NCBI GenBank assembly: GCA_030407085.1
Contig: CM059584.1
Span: forward strand, 64,184,501 to 64,248,500
Origin: Trichopria drosophilae
Taxonomy: Eukaryota > Arthropoda > Insecta > Hymenoptera > Diapriidae
Direction of reading: 5' to 3'
DNA: 64,000 nt
The notes below the pieces were generated by a model. That model worked only from the letters and a program-made list of their open reading frames with translations, ran no database searches and was not told the origin of the DNA. A program made the translations under genes and the position numbers. Positions 31,394 to 43,440 of the stretch are shown here, piece after piece (position 1 is the stretch's first letter; each line of letters opens with the position of its first letter).

Positions 31394-32377
31394 GTGCTAT
31401 GGGCTCATGTTAAGCATATACAAGGGCCGATAGGAGAGCGTCGCCGACTATATACAACGCGTGGCCGAGATTTACACACAGGGATGACAACTGCAATGGA
31501 GTTGGAAGAATTCAGTACGGAATTTAAGGACGACTTCATGCGGTCCTTTGAGCGTACCACACTGGCAAATTTTGTGGCGGGGTTGCGTGATCAAGAAATG
31601 GAAATTCGAGTATTACGAGTCAATCCACAGACCGTGACCGATGCCATGACTACTATAGACAACTTCGCTCGGATGGATGCGAAGAAAGGTGACATTGCAA
31701 GAAACTCGCGACCACGGTCACAGGTTCCATTGCGAAGAAATAAACAGGATAGGGTCGAACTAAAGGCTCCCCAGATAGACACGGAACCCAGGAGCAAGCG
31801 GTCATACAAATGTTACAAGAAGACACTTCCTGAAATCTTGCCGATTTCAAATAAAATCAAGTCAACTGCGGAGAAAACCGCCAGATCCCATCCATCTATA
31901 TCCATTACGTCACACAAATATCACGCATACTCCAGCGTAATTAAAGACGCCGATTTCTCAACCGACCGTAAGTCCAAAATTCGGGTAAATCAGAACCAGA
32001 ATTATCAAGAAACAAAATCACCATTAAAACAGGTATATCTGATACCAACCAACAATTTTACGGACGAAGAGACCGTGCATGAAGAAGTGTCCGAAATGTC
32101 AAAATGGAAACTTCCTGAGATTGCACATGCACGGGTTACTGTTGAGGATGGTGAAGAATCAAGACTCATTCCAGATATATATCAAGTTTTAGTGCCCAAA
32201 ATTTCGGAGGAAATTATTGAGGAGATAAAAGAAACCATCGGAGACATGAAGATACTCACCTCTGGAAAAGACATCGAGAACATCAATTCTGAGGAAATAG
32301 CAGTCTCGTTGGAGCACACGAATGCACCATCGTCAAGAAAACCGCGACAACTGTCTAACAGCACGGAAAAAAGATAA
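31394..32377 (+). CDS. gag-derived protein, 327 residues, of the non-autonomous LTR element
   Basis: The capsid-like part around residues 36-95 (MELEEFSTEFKDDFMRSFER, then LANFVAGLRDQEMEIRVLRV and NPQTVTDAM) fits Gag of Gypsy-type elements. The upstream piece of the same domain, ESVADYIQRVAEIYTQG, is found at about 31427-31480 in a different frame, so the first ~30 residues of this frame are not genuine Gag and one frameshift separates them. From residue ~110 the chain becomes basic then acidic (KISEEIIEEIKETIGDMKIL) with no recognisable domain. The segment LPISNKIKSTAEKTARSHPS near residue 150 has a diverged second copy at about 32460-32520 in another frame, an internal repeat. No zinc knuckle is seen. 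Confidence 0.55.
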   Translation: MLWAHVKHIQGPIGERRRLYTTRGRDLHTGMTTAMELEEFSTEFKDDFMRSFERTTLANFVAGLRDQEMEIRVLRVNPQTVTDAMTTIDNFARMDAKKGDIARNSRPRSQVPLRRNKQDRVELKAPQIDTEPRSKRSYKCYKKTLPEILPISNKIKSTAEKTARSHPSISITSHKYHAYSSVIKDADFSTDRKSKIRVNQNQNYQETKSPLKQVYLIPTNNFTDEETVHEEVSEMSKWKLPEIAHARVTVEDGEESRLIPDIYQVLVPKISEEIIEEIKETIGDMKILTSGKDIENINSEEIAVSLEHTNAPSSRKPRQLSNSTEKR

Positions 32378-33040
32378 AAGGTCGATGTTGAAGCCGACGC
32401 GCCGTCAGCTCCGCAAACGGTCACAGATACCAGGAGAGCGCGACCTCCAGAAACCTTGCCGATTCTACACGAAATTCGGCCAAGCACGAAGAAACTCGCA
32501 AGTTCGCACCCGTCGATGCAGTCAGACAAGACATACAAGTTTCGCATAGATTTCGCTGCAAGTGTTGATAAATCGCACGGCAATCAGATCCGACGATGAG
32601 TTGAAGACTCTCATGTCCAAGAGGTTGACGATCCAGAAAACAACTCTCAACGGATCAATCCGAAACGTAACTCAGAAGCACTATCGGAAAATCAGGATTC
32701 GAACTCCAAGATGATTTTAGACACCGAATCAACGACCGACATCATCGACCTCGACGAAAAGTTGCTGACCACGTCCGAAACTCTGCATCAAAATTCAATT
32801 CCAGGGGGAAGTTCTACAATAGATAAAAGTTTATCAAAAAACAATCCAAGCTCTTTAGACAGTCCGCACTGTGAAAATAATGACGAATCTAAGCACGTCA
32901 AACGAGTGAAATTGACGGTGAAGAAAGTTCCAGTCAACGTTCTTCCTAAGTGCGAGAATTCAAATCGCGTCCTCCAAACTAGAAGCAAAGCCGTTTCTAC
33001 TATTATCAAAAATCACGCTGAAAGATGCAGCGAATGTTAA
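32378..33040 (+). pseudogene. continuation of the gag-derived region, unrecognised
   Basis: Several frames joined by shifts. 32455-32597 repeats the PPETLPILHEIRPSTKK…SHPS motif. 32711-33040 (109 residues) is Ser/Asp/Lys-rich and ends ERCSEC. No similarity recognised. It could be a shuffled accessory protein or decayed Gag C-terminus. Confidence 0.4.
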
Positions 33041-33437
33041 AGCTAAGATGAACGAGAAACGAAAAGAGAATAAGGCGCCTGAAAAAGTGCAAAAAGTGGA
33101 AAATCTAAATCAAAGGAATCAAAAAGTGACACTTGTCTGTGCATTTTCGCGGCCTCCGCCCGAACCAGCGCCGGGTGAGAGAAGCGAAGAGAGGACGAGG
33201 GAATAATCCGTCTCCTCTTTGTGCGGCTATTCGCAATCGCGCGAGTAACCGCGAAATAAATAATACTACGAAATAAATAAATAATACTGCCGATATTAAA
33301 AGTGGTTTACTATGGTGTTACGCAGATAGACAGTATTTTAGAGACAGTAAGTTTTCAAATACTTGTGTTGCTGAAATGTAGAATGTATCAAGCTTTGTAA
33401 AATTGTTTGTACATCGGCGAGGACGCCGATTTTTCGT

Positions 33438-33447
33438 GGTGGGGAGG
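33438..33447 (+). promoter_or_regulatory. polypurine tract
   Basis: GGTGGGGAGG immediately upstream of the 3' LTR start. Confidence 0.7.
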
Positions 33448-33752
33448 TGTTACGTACCGGTGGTACGTAGCGTCCGTCACACCAGTATTATATCATTTAT
33501 ATTATAATAAATCAACCTATTATCATTTATCCAACCTGAGAATATGCACGAGGTGTATCCTCGCACGGTGAAGCCGAGCGAAGGAAGTGCACCCTCAGCA
33601 TAATCCCACGGTTGGAAAGTAATGCGACGACGAGCTCCGCTGCGCTCTCGATTCGAGACCGCATCGGAGAAGTCAGTTGGTGAACGGCGTACACACAATA
33701 AACGTCGCGGATAATAATTTTATATCCTACCTCATCGCTCACAACCATAACA
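33448..33752 (+). repeat. 3' LTR (305 bp)
   Basis: Matches 30796-31100; followed by the ACAGT target duplication. Confidence 0.95.
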
Positions 33753-33757
33753 ACAGT

Positions 33758-34199
33758 AATTATAGTTTCTATATCTTAGTTGAATGGTCATGTGAAATAT
33801 TTTTTCACACTTTAGGTTATTTGCTATTTAGGTTATTTATATATATTGCACTTCTGATTATTTAATTTCATGTCATGAATTTTGGATTTCTATACTATAC
33901 ATTTGTAAATATACAACTGCCGCGAAAAAATATAAACGTATGATTATGACATTCCTTTAAATCAGTTACAATACTTTCTTTATTAATGTACATTTTTTCT
34001 TCTCGCCGGGAGGAAAGCAGCAACTACCGCTTAACTTCCCGGCCATAAAGAAAAGACGTATACTTCCCTCGGGAAGTAAAAAGAATGCCTCAGACGGCAT
34101 GTTTCTCATCCCCGTTGAGTAATATTACTTATAAATGGTCTTCGGTACGATATGAGGTCAGATACTGCTCAGATAATATTGTTTTTAATGTGGTAGAGG
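33758..34199. other. intergenic sequence
   Basis: No gene seen. A short inverted motif (CCGGGAGG…CTTCCCGG…CGGGAAGT) lies at 34005-34078. Confidence 0.35.
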
Positions 34200-34430
34200 C
34201 AATAAGGGGTGGCCGAAATAATAGACGATTCAAAAATGACCGCAGAAAAAATGACCTAAAAAAATTACTTACGGAAAAAATGACTTACGGAAAAAATTAC
34301 CGACGAAAAGATGACCGATGAAAAAATGACCGATGAAAAAACGACCGATAAAAAAATGACCTATGTAAAAAATAGCCGAGAAAAATTACCGATTGATAAA
34401 TCAGTTGCAAAAAATGACGGAATGGAGAAG
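34200..34430. repeat. short tandem repeat, unit like GAAAAAATGACCGAT
   Basis: About ten degenerate ~15-17-bp units (AAAAATGACCGATGAAA). Frames of Lys/Asp/Arg on one strand are repeat artefacts. Confidence 0.8.
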
Positions 34431-34924
34431 TGACGCTCATAAGCGGCGGCGAGATTTGAAACGTGTACGTAGTATAATAATAGACAAAAGAATAGATATG
34501 CAAATTACCAATAACTCGTGAAAAAAATATATATACAGTGTGTATCTAAAAGACCAGAATCGACCTATATCCGGAGCTAGGTTTTTATTTCAGAATCGAA
34601 TGGCGCTGGAAATATTTTTTTGGACTGTAGGGTTTTTTTTTTTAATTGAACGTTAAAAACATATTTATTTCGTGGGGATTGCCTCAGTGAAACAATGGAG
34701 ACAAAGTACGATCGGCCTTTGTGCTCTGTTTTAGTTCGTTTGCGGGATTCGTTGACAATTGAAAATCAAATTCAAAATTCTCGGGAAGGCAGGTTCGAAC
34801 TGATAACTGATGGAACGCGATTTCTAACCAATATTACCAAGCCCATTCGTAGAAAGGAACGGCTTCTAGTATGGCGTAGTGAAGCAAATAAAGAACGATG
34901 ATTGCTATTATTAATATGAGTTCA

Positions 34925-36563
34925 CTAACACAGGTCAACATGGTTTAGTTGTTGGAAAGCTAAGGGTCATTTCCGAAGTAATTTGCTGCGTAGAATCCGA
35001 ATCCGGGGTCAAAATTGGTCCATCACGTTAGGATTTTGAGATATTTGAGGTTATGTACCCGAAAAACGGCGTTTTTTCTTACTTTTGCGGTTATGTACCG
35101 GGTGCAAGAAATGTTTGTGGTCTTTCTCTGTAGTTACATCATATAGTACAACTGTTACCCTTTAATTTAAGAGTTCAAGAGATGAATTACGATTTTTTTC
35201 GCAAAGTTAAGGGTATTCGAAGTTACGAAATAGATCTCTTTGATGTCATTAGCATTTGCATTAAGCCTTTGAGACAATAAATATTTTTTCTACCTCCATG
35301 CACTGAAAGTGTCACATTCTAACCTCGCTACGCTCGGTCGAACTTTACGCATACTATACCAAAATAGTACTTTTCGATACAAGGGCGTAAAAGTGTTTTC
35401 GATGAATGTGCGGGTTGCAGCCCGAGCCGCAGGCTAGGGCCGTATGCACATTCGTTCAAAAAACAGTTTACGCCCATGTGCCGAACAATATTTTTTGTTA
35501 GAGTGTGCGAAAAGTGCCATTGACAATAGAAAAAATTACACTTTACGCACACTGTAACAAAAAATTATTTATTAACAAGTAGAAATAAATACATTTAAAA
35601 AATCGTCGATTTTTGAGAAAGAAATCATTTTTGAACGAACTACAGGGTAAATTAAAATCAAATTTGGTAGTCGGGGGTTTTTGGGGTCGCTGATTACGAA
35701 TTTGACGTCGGTTTTATAAAATTCAAAATGGCGGAAACAATATGGCGGACGAATTTTTAAAAATTCTTCGGATTTACTGGAAACTCGTTACTCGGGGGGT
35801 TTTGGGGTCGCTGATTACGGATCTGATCTCTGACTTATATATTTAAAATTTAGAGTACATTGAGTACCCAGTTTTATCTCTATCAAGTACATTTTCACAT
35901 TTTCGTCAGCCATCTTGGAGCGCCGTTTTTTATTTATAAATTCTGACTTCAGATTCGTAATCAGCTACACAGAAAACCTCCATGCCGCAATTTTCAGCTG
36001 TTCTCCGTATAAAGAAAAATGTGCGCCGCAATGGTTTAAAGCATTTTTCAATATTTACATGTTTTTTGAAAATCTGAATCCGCCATTTTGAATACGCCAT
36101 ATTGGAAATGCAAATTTTATTATTCCGAATTCGTATTCGTTCTCATCGACCTCAAAAACTCCCAAGTGCAAATTTTCAAGGGAAATTACGCAGTAGAAAA
36201 TTATTGTCTCAAAGGCTTAATGCAAGTGCAAATGACGTCGAAGAGATATATTTCGTAACTTCAAATAGCCATAACTTTGCGAAAAAAAATCGTAATTCAT
36301 CTCTTGAACTTTCCAATTAAAGAGTAAGCGTTGTACTAAATGATGTAACTGGAGATAAAGACCACAAACATTTTTTGTACCCTGTACATAACCCCAAACG
36401 TAGGAAAAAACGCCGGTTTTCGGGTACATATCCTTAAATATCTCAAAATCCTTACGTGATGGGGCAATTCTTACCTTGGATTCGGATTCTACGCAGCAAA
36501 TTACTTCGGAAATGACCCTTAACTTTCCAACAACTCACATGACCCCGGTATTTGTAGACATGT
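34925..36563. mobile_element. palindromic DNA element (~350-bp TIRs) nested in the left arm
   Basis: About 34938-35280 is the reverse complement of 36200-36545 (GTTGTTGGAAAG…AAGGGTCATTTCCGAAGTAA outer, GTCTCAAAGGCTTAATGC inner). The right arm of the giant element lacks it, giving a clean pre-insertion sequence. The interior holds a CG-rich MITE-like block (35320-35570) and degenerate copies of the 121-bp unit known from 58.8 and 62 kb (35660-35850). No coding. Confidence 0.85.
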
Positions 36564-36887
36564 GTAATTTATGTACTAACCTTACTCTTTTCGTCGCACA
36601 GGATACTGAAGCGCTATTAAGTAATAAATTGCCGCGCATAAAAAATGAAACATTGTCGGTTTTAAAAACATGCAAAATAGTATAAAACGACGAATTTTTA
36701 TTATGCGCTTGGGTTTAATTTATTAAGAATTAAATAAATTAATAATTTTCGGCCGGTTTCGCATGCTTTGTATTATTCCGAATTTGGAAAATTATTCTCC
36801 ATATTGACATAAATTTACGACAAATATTTGAGCAGAAATGTGTGGAATTTTCGAGAAATGTTAAAGTTTTAAATGAAAAATATCGCC

Positions 36888-36972
36888 TACACGGATGTAA
36901 AAGTTGGTATAACCCACTATATGGTTTATCTAACCAACAGTTGGTTATTCCAACTAACTTTTTTTCCGTGTA
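36888..36972. repeat. 85-bp hairpin MITE (left arm copy)
   Basis: Starts TACACGGATGTAAAAGTTGG and ends CCAACTAACTTTTTTTCCGT GTA, forming a near-complete hairpin. Its counterpart is in the right arm. Confidence 0.75.
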
Positions 36973-39388
36973 CGAGATTCAGCAAACGAAAATTAATTGT
37001 CTTTATCGGGTAAAAAAATGGCACGTTAAAAAAAAATGAACATTTTCGTTATTTTTAAAAAAATAGAATTACTAATTTTGGTAAAAACAGAAATGGTCAA
37101 AATCTTACTAGAAATAGATAAATCATGCATGGCTCCTGAATATTAAAAAAAAATCACTCGTGACAAGGAATGTTTAAAATATAATTCACAATCAATAATG
37201 ACTTATGAATTTAATAAAGATAAATCACAATAAAAATAAATTATAAATTCAAGGAAAATAATCACAATTGAAAATGAATTAGGAATTCAAGTAAAAATAG
37301 TCATAATGAAAAATGAATTATAAATTCTAGTAAAAAATAATCATAATCAAAAATGAATTATTAATCGAAATTTAAAAAATTGAAAGTCACGAAATGATTA
37401 AAAATTTAAATGAATATTCAAGAAATTATCTGCATAACGGTACACACGGTGTTGATCCCGCTGTTGCCAATCATGGGGGCTAGATGACACACTCCGTAAT
37501 GTTTCATGATTTTATCTGAAATATTTTAATGTTATTATCCAGAGATGAGCATAATTTGACTAGTAATACAGAAATTCAAAAACTATTCCTGGATCCGGAA
37601 TATTAAAAGAAAAGAATCACTTCAGACAGGGCAAGGAATATTCAAAATACAATTCAAAATCAATAATGAATTATGAATTTAAAAAGACTTTAATTCATAA
37701 TTTATTTTTCACGACAATTTTTTATTATGACTATCTCCTACTTGAATTCATAAGGCATTACTAATTAGGATTTATATTTTGAACGTTCCTTATGATGCGA
37801 GATTTATGCCTACTATTTTTTAAAATTTTCAATTCATTCATAATTTTGAACATCTCATTTGAGTGTTCACAAAATTATTACTGAATACATATCCTTTTAC
37901 TTTGTTTAAAGAGAAACATTTAATAGCCTATGACATTTTGGTTTGAAGAAGAATGCTCCAATGTACATGTTTTTGTTATTGCGCAAACATTGACAATTAA
38001 TATTTTCAATATTTCATTATTTCTGTGAAATATACTTAGTAATGTAGGTGAACTCGGAAATCAAGGTTTTAAGAATTGTAAGACGAATGAAGTCGCATAA
38101 TTTGAAATGTTGCAATAAAATAATAATATTGGAAAACGTAAAAAAGTAAAAAATTACTCTGAAATGTGGACATTTGAAAAGAAACAGAGTATAATATTTT
38201 TCTTGTTTTTAATAACCGACCTCTTGTCTTCATTACATTTTTCATTTTATAAATGATCAACTGTGATATTTTTCGATATCACGCCCCTAGAGTTTCAGTA
38301 TTTGGATTTTTAAGTTTGCATTTCTCCTAGCAGAAGGGGGTATAATCTCTAGTGTTCGAAAATGGTTCAAATATTCGTTACATTTTTAAATAACTGATCT
38401 ACGGTAATATTTTTCGCTTTGACGCCCTTAAAGACTCAGTATATGGATTTTGAATTTTGCATTTCTTTTAACAGAAGAGGGTATAATCTCGCGTGTTCGA
38501 CACCGCTCCAAGTATTCATTACATTTTTCACATAAAAGATTTTAAACATGCAAGATTATCAATCTTATCTGCTAGGATAAATGTTAACTTAAAAATTCAC
38601 GTACTGAGCCTCTAGGGACGTGAAATCGGAAAATATCACAGTAGATCATTTATTTAAAAAATCTAACGATTATTTGAAGCCTTTTTCAACACGCGAGATT
38701 ATACCCCCTTTTGCGGGGAAGAAATGCATAATTCAAAATCTACATACTAAAACTCTAAGGACGTGAAATCTAAGAATATCCATTTGTGGATAAAAATATT
38801 TTAGATAAAATCATGAAACATTACGGAGTGTGTCATCTAGACCCCATTAATGGCGACTGCAGGACCAACGTCGTGTGTGCTGTTATACGGATAATTTCGT
38901 GAATATTCATTTTAAATTCGTAGTCATTTCGTTACTTTCGATTTTTTTAATTTAAATTAATAATTCATTTTCAATTACGATTATTTTTACTTGAATTCAT
39001 AATTCATTTATAATTAAGACTGTTTTTTTAATAGAATTCATAATTAATAATAATTATTCGCTTTGGTTTAAATTAATATGCAATCTTTACCGTGGTGAAG
39101 GAACAATTTTGCAATTGCGTAAACTTGGAATTCACTTTAATATTGACTCATCAATGTGTTTTCTTTTGTAATCTTGTAAGCAAACCACGAAAATGTTCTT
39201 AACGTATACAGTACTAAACGGGCGGAAATAATAGACGCGTTCCACAAAATTTATAGCTACATAAAGACGGATTAAATGATTCAATAATAAATTTACAAAC
39301 TTTGAAGTTTTCGTTTGGATATATTTCGAAATCAATTGTTGCTCGGAGACTTGCAATTTTTAAAAATAAGAAAATATAACGAGATGGA

Positions 39389-40046
39389 CTTTGTATGTAT
39401 GTGTATGTATATAATTTATTAATATCTTGGACATATTGTCCCTAGATATATGTGTACATAAGTAATAAAAAACAATTTAATAAAAGGATAATAATAAGAA
39501 AACAATATACAACGCAAATAATAATAAATATAACAAATATAAGTCTTAGCGCACGGCGGAAATACAAAATAATAAAAAACTAAAAACTAAAAACTAAACG
39601 CCAATATAAAAAAAACAAAGCCGGTATACACGTTACATTTGACATTATAACTACATTTACAATAATTACTCTAACATTAATTCATCCATCAGTCCAGCAC
39701 GAAACATGTTTGCACTACCAGTTGATTTCAGCGCGTCAGGTAGAGTGTCCCAGTACTGAAGAGCTCTTATCCAAAATGAATTTTGATATCCAGTCGTGCG
39801 GCAAAAAGGTATAATAAAAGAAGGAGCAGATGTTCGTGCTGACCTTAGCAAACCTGTAGCATTCACAAATCTGGAGCGTAGATATGATGGATGTAGAGTA
39901 GACAAAACTTGGTACATAAGAGTACCCAGGAAATATTTACGACGTACAGAACAGGAGAGCCATCGTGCTGATGCATAGTATTTGGAGAGATTTTGATCTC
40001 GTCGTAAGTTTGCAGAAAAAATTTATAAATTTTATTAATAAACTTT
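39389..40046 (-). mobile_element. 5'-truncated non-LTR insertion in the left arm
   Basis: Absent from the right arm. Direct repeat ACTTT at 39388-39392 and 40042-40046. On the minus strand the 3' terminus is TATTAATAAATT followed by an (ATACATAC)-type tail. Confidence 0.8.
39666..39917 (-). pseudogene. non-LTR ORF2 C-terminus
   Basis: LHPSYLRSRFVNATGLLRSA, then PFCRTTGYQNSFWIRALQYW and DTLPDALKST fit the C-terminal tail of Jockey/RTE/CR1-type ORF2 proteins (R-T-x-x-Y-x-x-S-F…R-x-W…L-P). Natural stop at 39666. Only ~83 residues were copied. Confidence 0.75.
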
Positions 40047-40922
40047 AATAGTATGAGTATTAGTAATAATTTCTTAAACCTTCAAAATACTGTAAATAAA
40101 TACAGTCAAATACAGTTTTTAAATAAATATTTACTTCAAGTAAACATTCTTCAAATTTGAAGTTCATTCGTCTTACAACTCTTTAAAACCTTAAAATATT
40201 AATTGTCAATGTTGGCGCAATTACAAAAGCATGTATAGCATTGTGCTTCAAACTAAAATGTTCGCATTGTTTTGAAGTTCATATTATTGAGATCTAATCC
40301 ATTTCAGATCAAGCAGGATGGAGAGGAGGAAATTTTAGATGTAGCTGACGATTGTATATGACATTCTTCAAAGAAAATAAGGGGACCCGTGTTATTCCGA
40401 ATTTCAGAAAAATAATTTTTAACAATACAAGTATTTTTAACGATAAACATAAAAGAACGTTAAACGATGTTTGTTTCTCGTGCCATTTTTTTACCTGATG
40501 TGGACTATTAATTTTTGTTCGTTAAATCTTAGGGTCAATTTTGTACCCTTTAAAAATCGTTTGAAATTTAAAAAATTCTTCATTATAAAAAAATTGCGGT
40601 AGATTTTATAAAAATAAATGAATTAAATTTTTTTGAAAATTCCACACTTTTATGCTTAAATGTTTACCATAAATTTTTGTCAATATGGATAAGAATTACC
40701 GTAAGTTTCAAGCGTGCTTAATGAAATTTGTTGTTACATTTTGTTTCTAATATTTAAGGCCCATTAATGATTTTTTAATTTCTGTATTACTCGTCAAAGT
40801 ATGCCCATCTCTGGATAAAAACATACAAATATTTCAGATGAAATCATAAAACATAACGGAGTGTGTCATCTAGCCCCCACGATTGGCGACTGCAGGACCA
40901 AAGTCGTGGGTGCTGTTATACA

Positions 40923-41182
40923 GATTATTTTTCGCGGCTGGATTTCAGCCAATCAGAGCGCGATATTCATAGGGTTCTATGGTCATTTGTTTAAAATTAT
41001 ACTGGAAATTCCACGGCAGCTCCTGGAAATTGCATTCGAAAATTCCATGCTCGCTACTCATTTGTTTCGAATAACCAGTTCGACATTTCAATAGGTTAAA
41101 AGTGTAAAATTCATCAATTGAGATTGGTAAAAGATGAAATTTTTCAAAAAATTTGACTGAAATCCAGTCACAAAAAATAATC
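40923..41182. mobile_element. 260-bp MITE in the left arm
   Basis: 26-bp imperfect TIRs: GATTATTTTTCGCGGCTGGA at the left, and GATTATTTTTTGTGACTGGA on the minus strand at the right, both continuing TTTCAG. The internal CCAATCAGAGCGCG is conserved in several insect MITEs. Absent from the right arm. Confidence 0.75.
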
Positions 41183-41370
41183 CTCCGAATACCCCTCGAC
41201 CTTCAAAATTAATAGCAATATTTCCGATAATTTTGAAGGTTTGGGGATATTACAACTGATAATTTCTCGAATATTCATTTTAAATTCATAATCATTTCAT
41301 GACATTCAATTTTTTTTATTTCAATTCATAATTCATTTTCAATTATTTTTAGTTCAATTCATAATTCATT

Positions 41371-42050
41371 TTTAATCATGACTATTTTTTACTTGAATTC
41401 AAAATTCATTTTTTATTTTGACTATTTTTAGTTCAATCCCTAATTCATTTTCAATTATGACTATTTTCACTTCAATTCGTAATTCGTTTTTACTTGTGAT
41501 TTATCTTTTTTAAATTAATAAGTCATTATTGATTGTTATTGTATTTTGAATATTCCTTGTCACGCGTTACAGATAATAATTTTTTTTTAATTTTCAGGAG
41601 CCATGAATTATTTATGATTTCGAAAAAGTTATTTCTAATGAATTATAAGAAAAAATCACGGAAATTTGAAAAGAACTAAATAACAAATCTTGCACAAACT
41701 TTGTTATCTTCTTGTAAATAGAATTATGTTCGAATATACAAACCTCGGCTTCAAAATTCTCCACTTTCAAGAAAATCAAGGTATCATAGCGGTAAGGTAA
41801 TGTATACGCCGAAAGTAAGAAAAATAGTATGCCTGAAAAAGTAAGTATACCTGACTAATTGATTTCAACAAGTACTATACTTGCAACTACGTAAATCTAA
41901 CCAATAAATAATAGGAACTGTGGTTGAACCTTAAGAATCTGGTTGATTAAATGGTAAATGATACAGTGTTATATGTTGCTTTTGCAACGATTATTGTAAA
42001 ATGATGTAGTGTCTTTGCTCTTCTTGCTAAACAGTATTATGACGTTTGTA
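41371..42050. other. start of the loop, A+T-rich
   Basis: 41371-41600 repeats the ~38-bp AATTCAT-type motif of the arms (inverse of about 37140-37330). The remainder shows nothing. Confidence 0.4.
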
Positions 42051-42848
42051 TGAAAGCACTGTATGTAAAATAAAAAATCTGAGTTGACTATCACGGTATC
42101 TAAAAACGAGTTGACTGATCGCCTTGAAATTTATAGGGCATGTTCAACACATAGAGTGAATATGCCAATGAATGGACGGCTACCAATGAATGGACGATTT
42201 TCTACATATTGCTATTGTTTACGAATGTATGGTGCACAAAGTTTAAGAAATGTGTATTTTTATTTACTTTTGACCATTCACAACAATGTTTACACAACTA
42301 TTAACCTTCAATTGTTTATTATTTTGTAGAAAATAGGTAAAGTTTTGAAGATGTCCAAAATTGGTAAGGAAAACGTCCCATTTGATTCAACCCGTCCCTT
42401 CACTAGGGTTTAGCGAATTTGTTTATAAAATTACAAAAGTGCACAGTTTAACGACTGTAATGGTGGTATCATACTTAACATTTTGTTAAAGAGTTAGATA
42501 CTTACAATCGATCAAAGTGTAAAAATTGCTTATCCGTCCAATCATTGGCATATTCACCCAACGAGGCTATTGCCAAAAGTAAAATAATTGAAAAAGGTCA
42601 TGTCATTCTTTTTATACAAAAAAAAAATAGATAAAAAAAGTGTTTCTTTATAAACAAGAATTAAAAGCCGTGTATTTTGTTGTGTATAAAAAAAACTACA
42701 TGATCTTTTTCAATTATTTTACTTCCGGCCATAGCCTCGTATGTGCTGAACATGCCCAAAAAATTTGAAGGCGATCGATCAAGTCGTTTTTTAGATATCG
42801 CGATAGCCATAAGAAAATTATTTTACATACTGTGCTTTATCACGCTTT
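42051..42848. mobile_element. ~800-bp MITE with ~130-bp TIRs, itself interrupted
   Basis: 42051-42182 pairs with 42530-42561 plus 42740-42848 in inverse orientation (shared blocks GCACTGTATGTAAAATAA, GATCGCCTT, GGGCATGTTCA, TGAATATGCCAATGA). The right TIR is split by the 178-bp element at 42562-42739. Non-coding. Confidence 0.8.
42562..42739. mobile_element. 178-bp nested MITE
   Basis: Ends CGAGGCTATTGCCAAAAGTA and, on the minus strand, CGAGGCTATGGCCGGAAGTA, continuing AAATAATTGAAAAAG for ~41 bp each. Inserted into the right TIR of the surrounding MITE. Confidence 0.85.
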
Positions 42849-43440
42849 AACTTCTGAAGTATTAATTGTTTCACTTCAAAAAATTTGTAAGTGAAGATGA
42901 ACAGACACTAAACATATGTTCAAAAATTGAAAGTTATATCTTTTAATCGCCCGTAGTACGGCTAAGGTGTAAGTTCTGAGATGAATTGCGATCAGTTCAA
43001 AGTGGAGCGCGTTATGGAACCTGCAAAATGTCGGTGTTTCGGGTCGCGTACGCACGTGTTCGGTAATGCCGGGTACTCGTCGAGTTGCAATATCTGATGA
43101 GGAAGGAACCGGCGTTATCGGCACCAATCAGTATTATTTTCCTATCAAAGAGGATACTGGTCGCCCTGTGACACTGATTAAGAACACCCTTTGTAAAGCG
43201 GGAAGTTCTTTCCTTTTAAGAAACAAGTATAGTATTCAACAAAAATATTGTAAAGTAAGAAACAATTATTTCCATCCGAGTGGAGAAATTAACATTAGGC
43301 TCTTTACTTGCGAACGAGAATGGAGTAGCCGACAGGTTATTACGCGAATCTTTCTGAGTCGTGTTAAGAAACATGTAAACCAAATTTTTTTATTTTAAAA
43401 TTATAATGCACTGTACTTTATAATAATTGTTCAAAACATT
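42849..43440. other. loop sequence with one unrecognised frame
   Basis: An open frame at 43066-43398 (110 residues, plus) has no recognised domain or codon signature and is not called a gene. Confidence 0.35.

Larger units (their letters stand above)
30796..33752 (+). mobile_element. LTR retrotransposon, gag only (non-autonomous)
   Basis: Two 305-bp LTRs (30796-31100, 33448-33752) starting TGTTACG and ending ATAACA (ATAATA in the 5' copy). They are nearly identical, so the insertion is recent. The perfect 5-bp target duplication ACAGT is at 30791-30795 and 33753-33757. Primer site and polypurine tract are present. The internal region is only 2.35 kb and contains gag-derived coding but no protease, RT or integrase motifs in any frame, so mobility would depend on another element. 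Confidence 0.92.
34534..41370. repeat. left arm of the giant inverted repeat
   Basis: Matches the reverse complement of 51731-56534 in order. Left-only insertions: a palindromic element (about 34925-36563), a non-LTR 3' end (39389-40046) and a MITE with adjoining sequence (40923 to about 41253). It includes arrays of an ~38-bp motif (AATCATAATTGAAAATGAAT, then TATGAATTCAAGTAAAA) and three copies of a hub motif containing CACTCCGTAATGTTTCATGA. Confidence 0.85.

Noticed and set aside
43066..43398. 110-residue open frame
   Set aside because: No recognised domain, no splice or promoter context; could be chance in the loop of the giant element.
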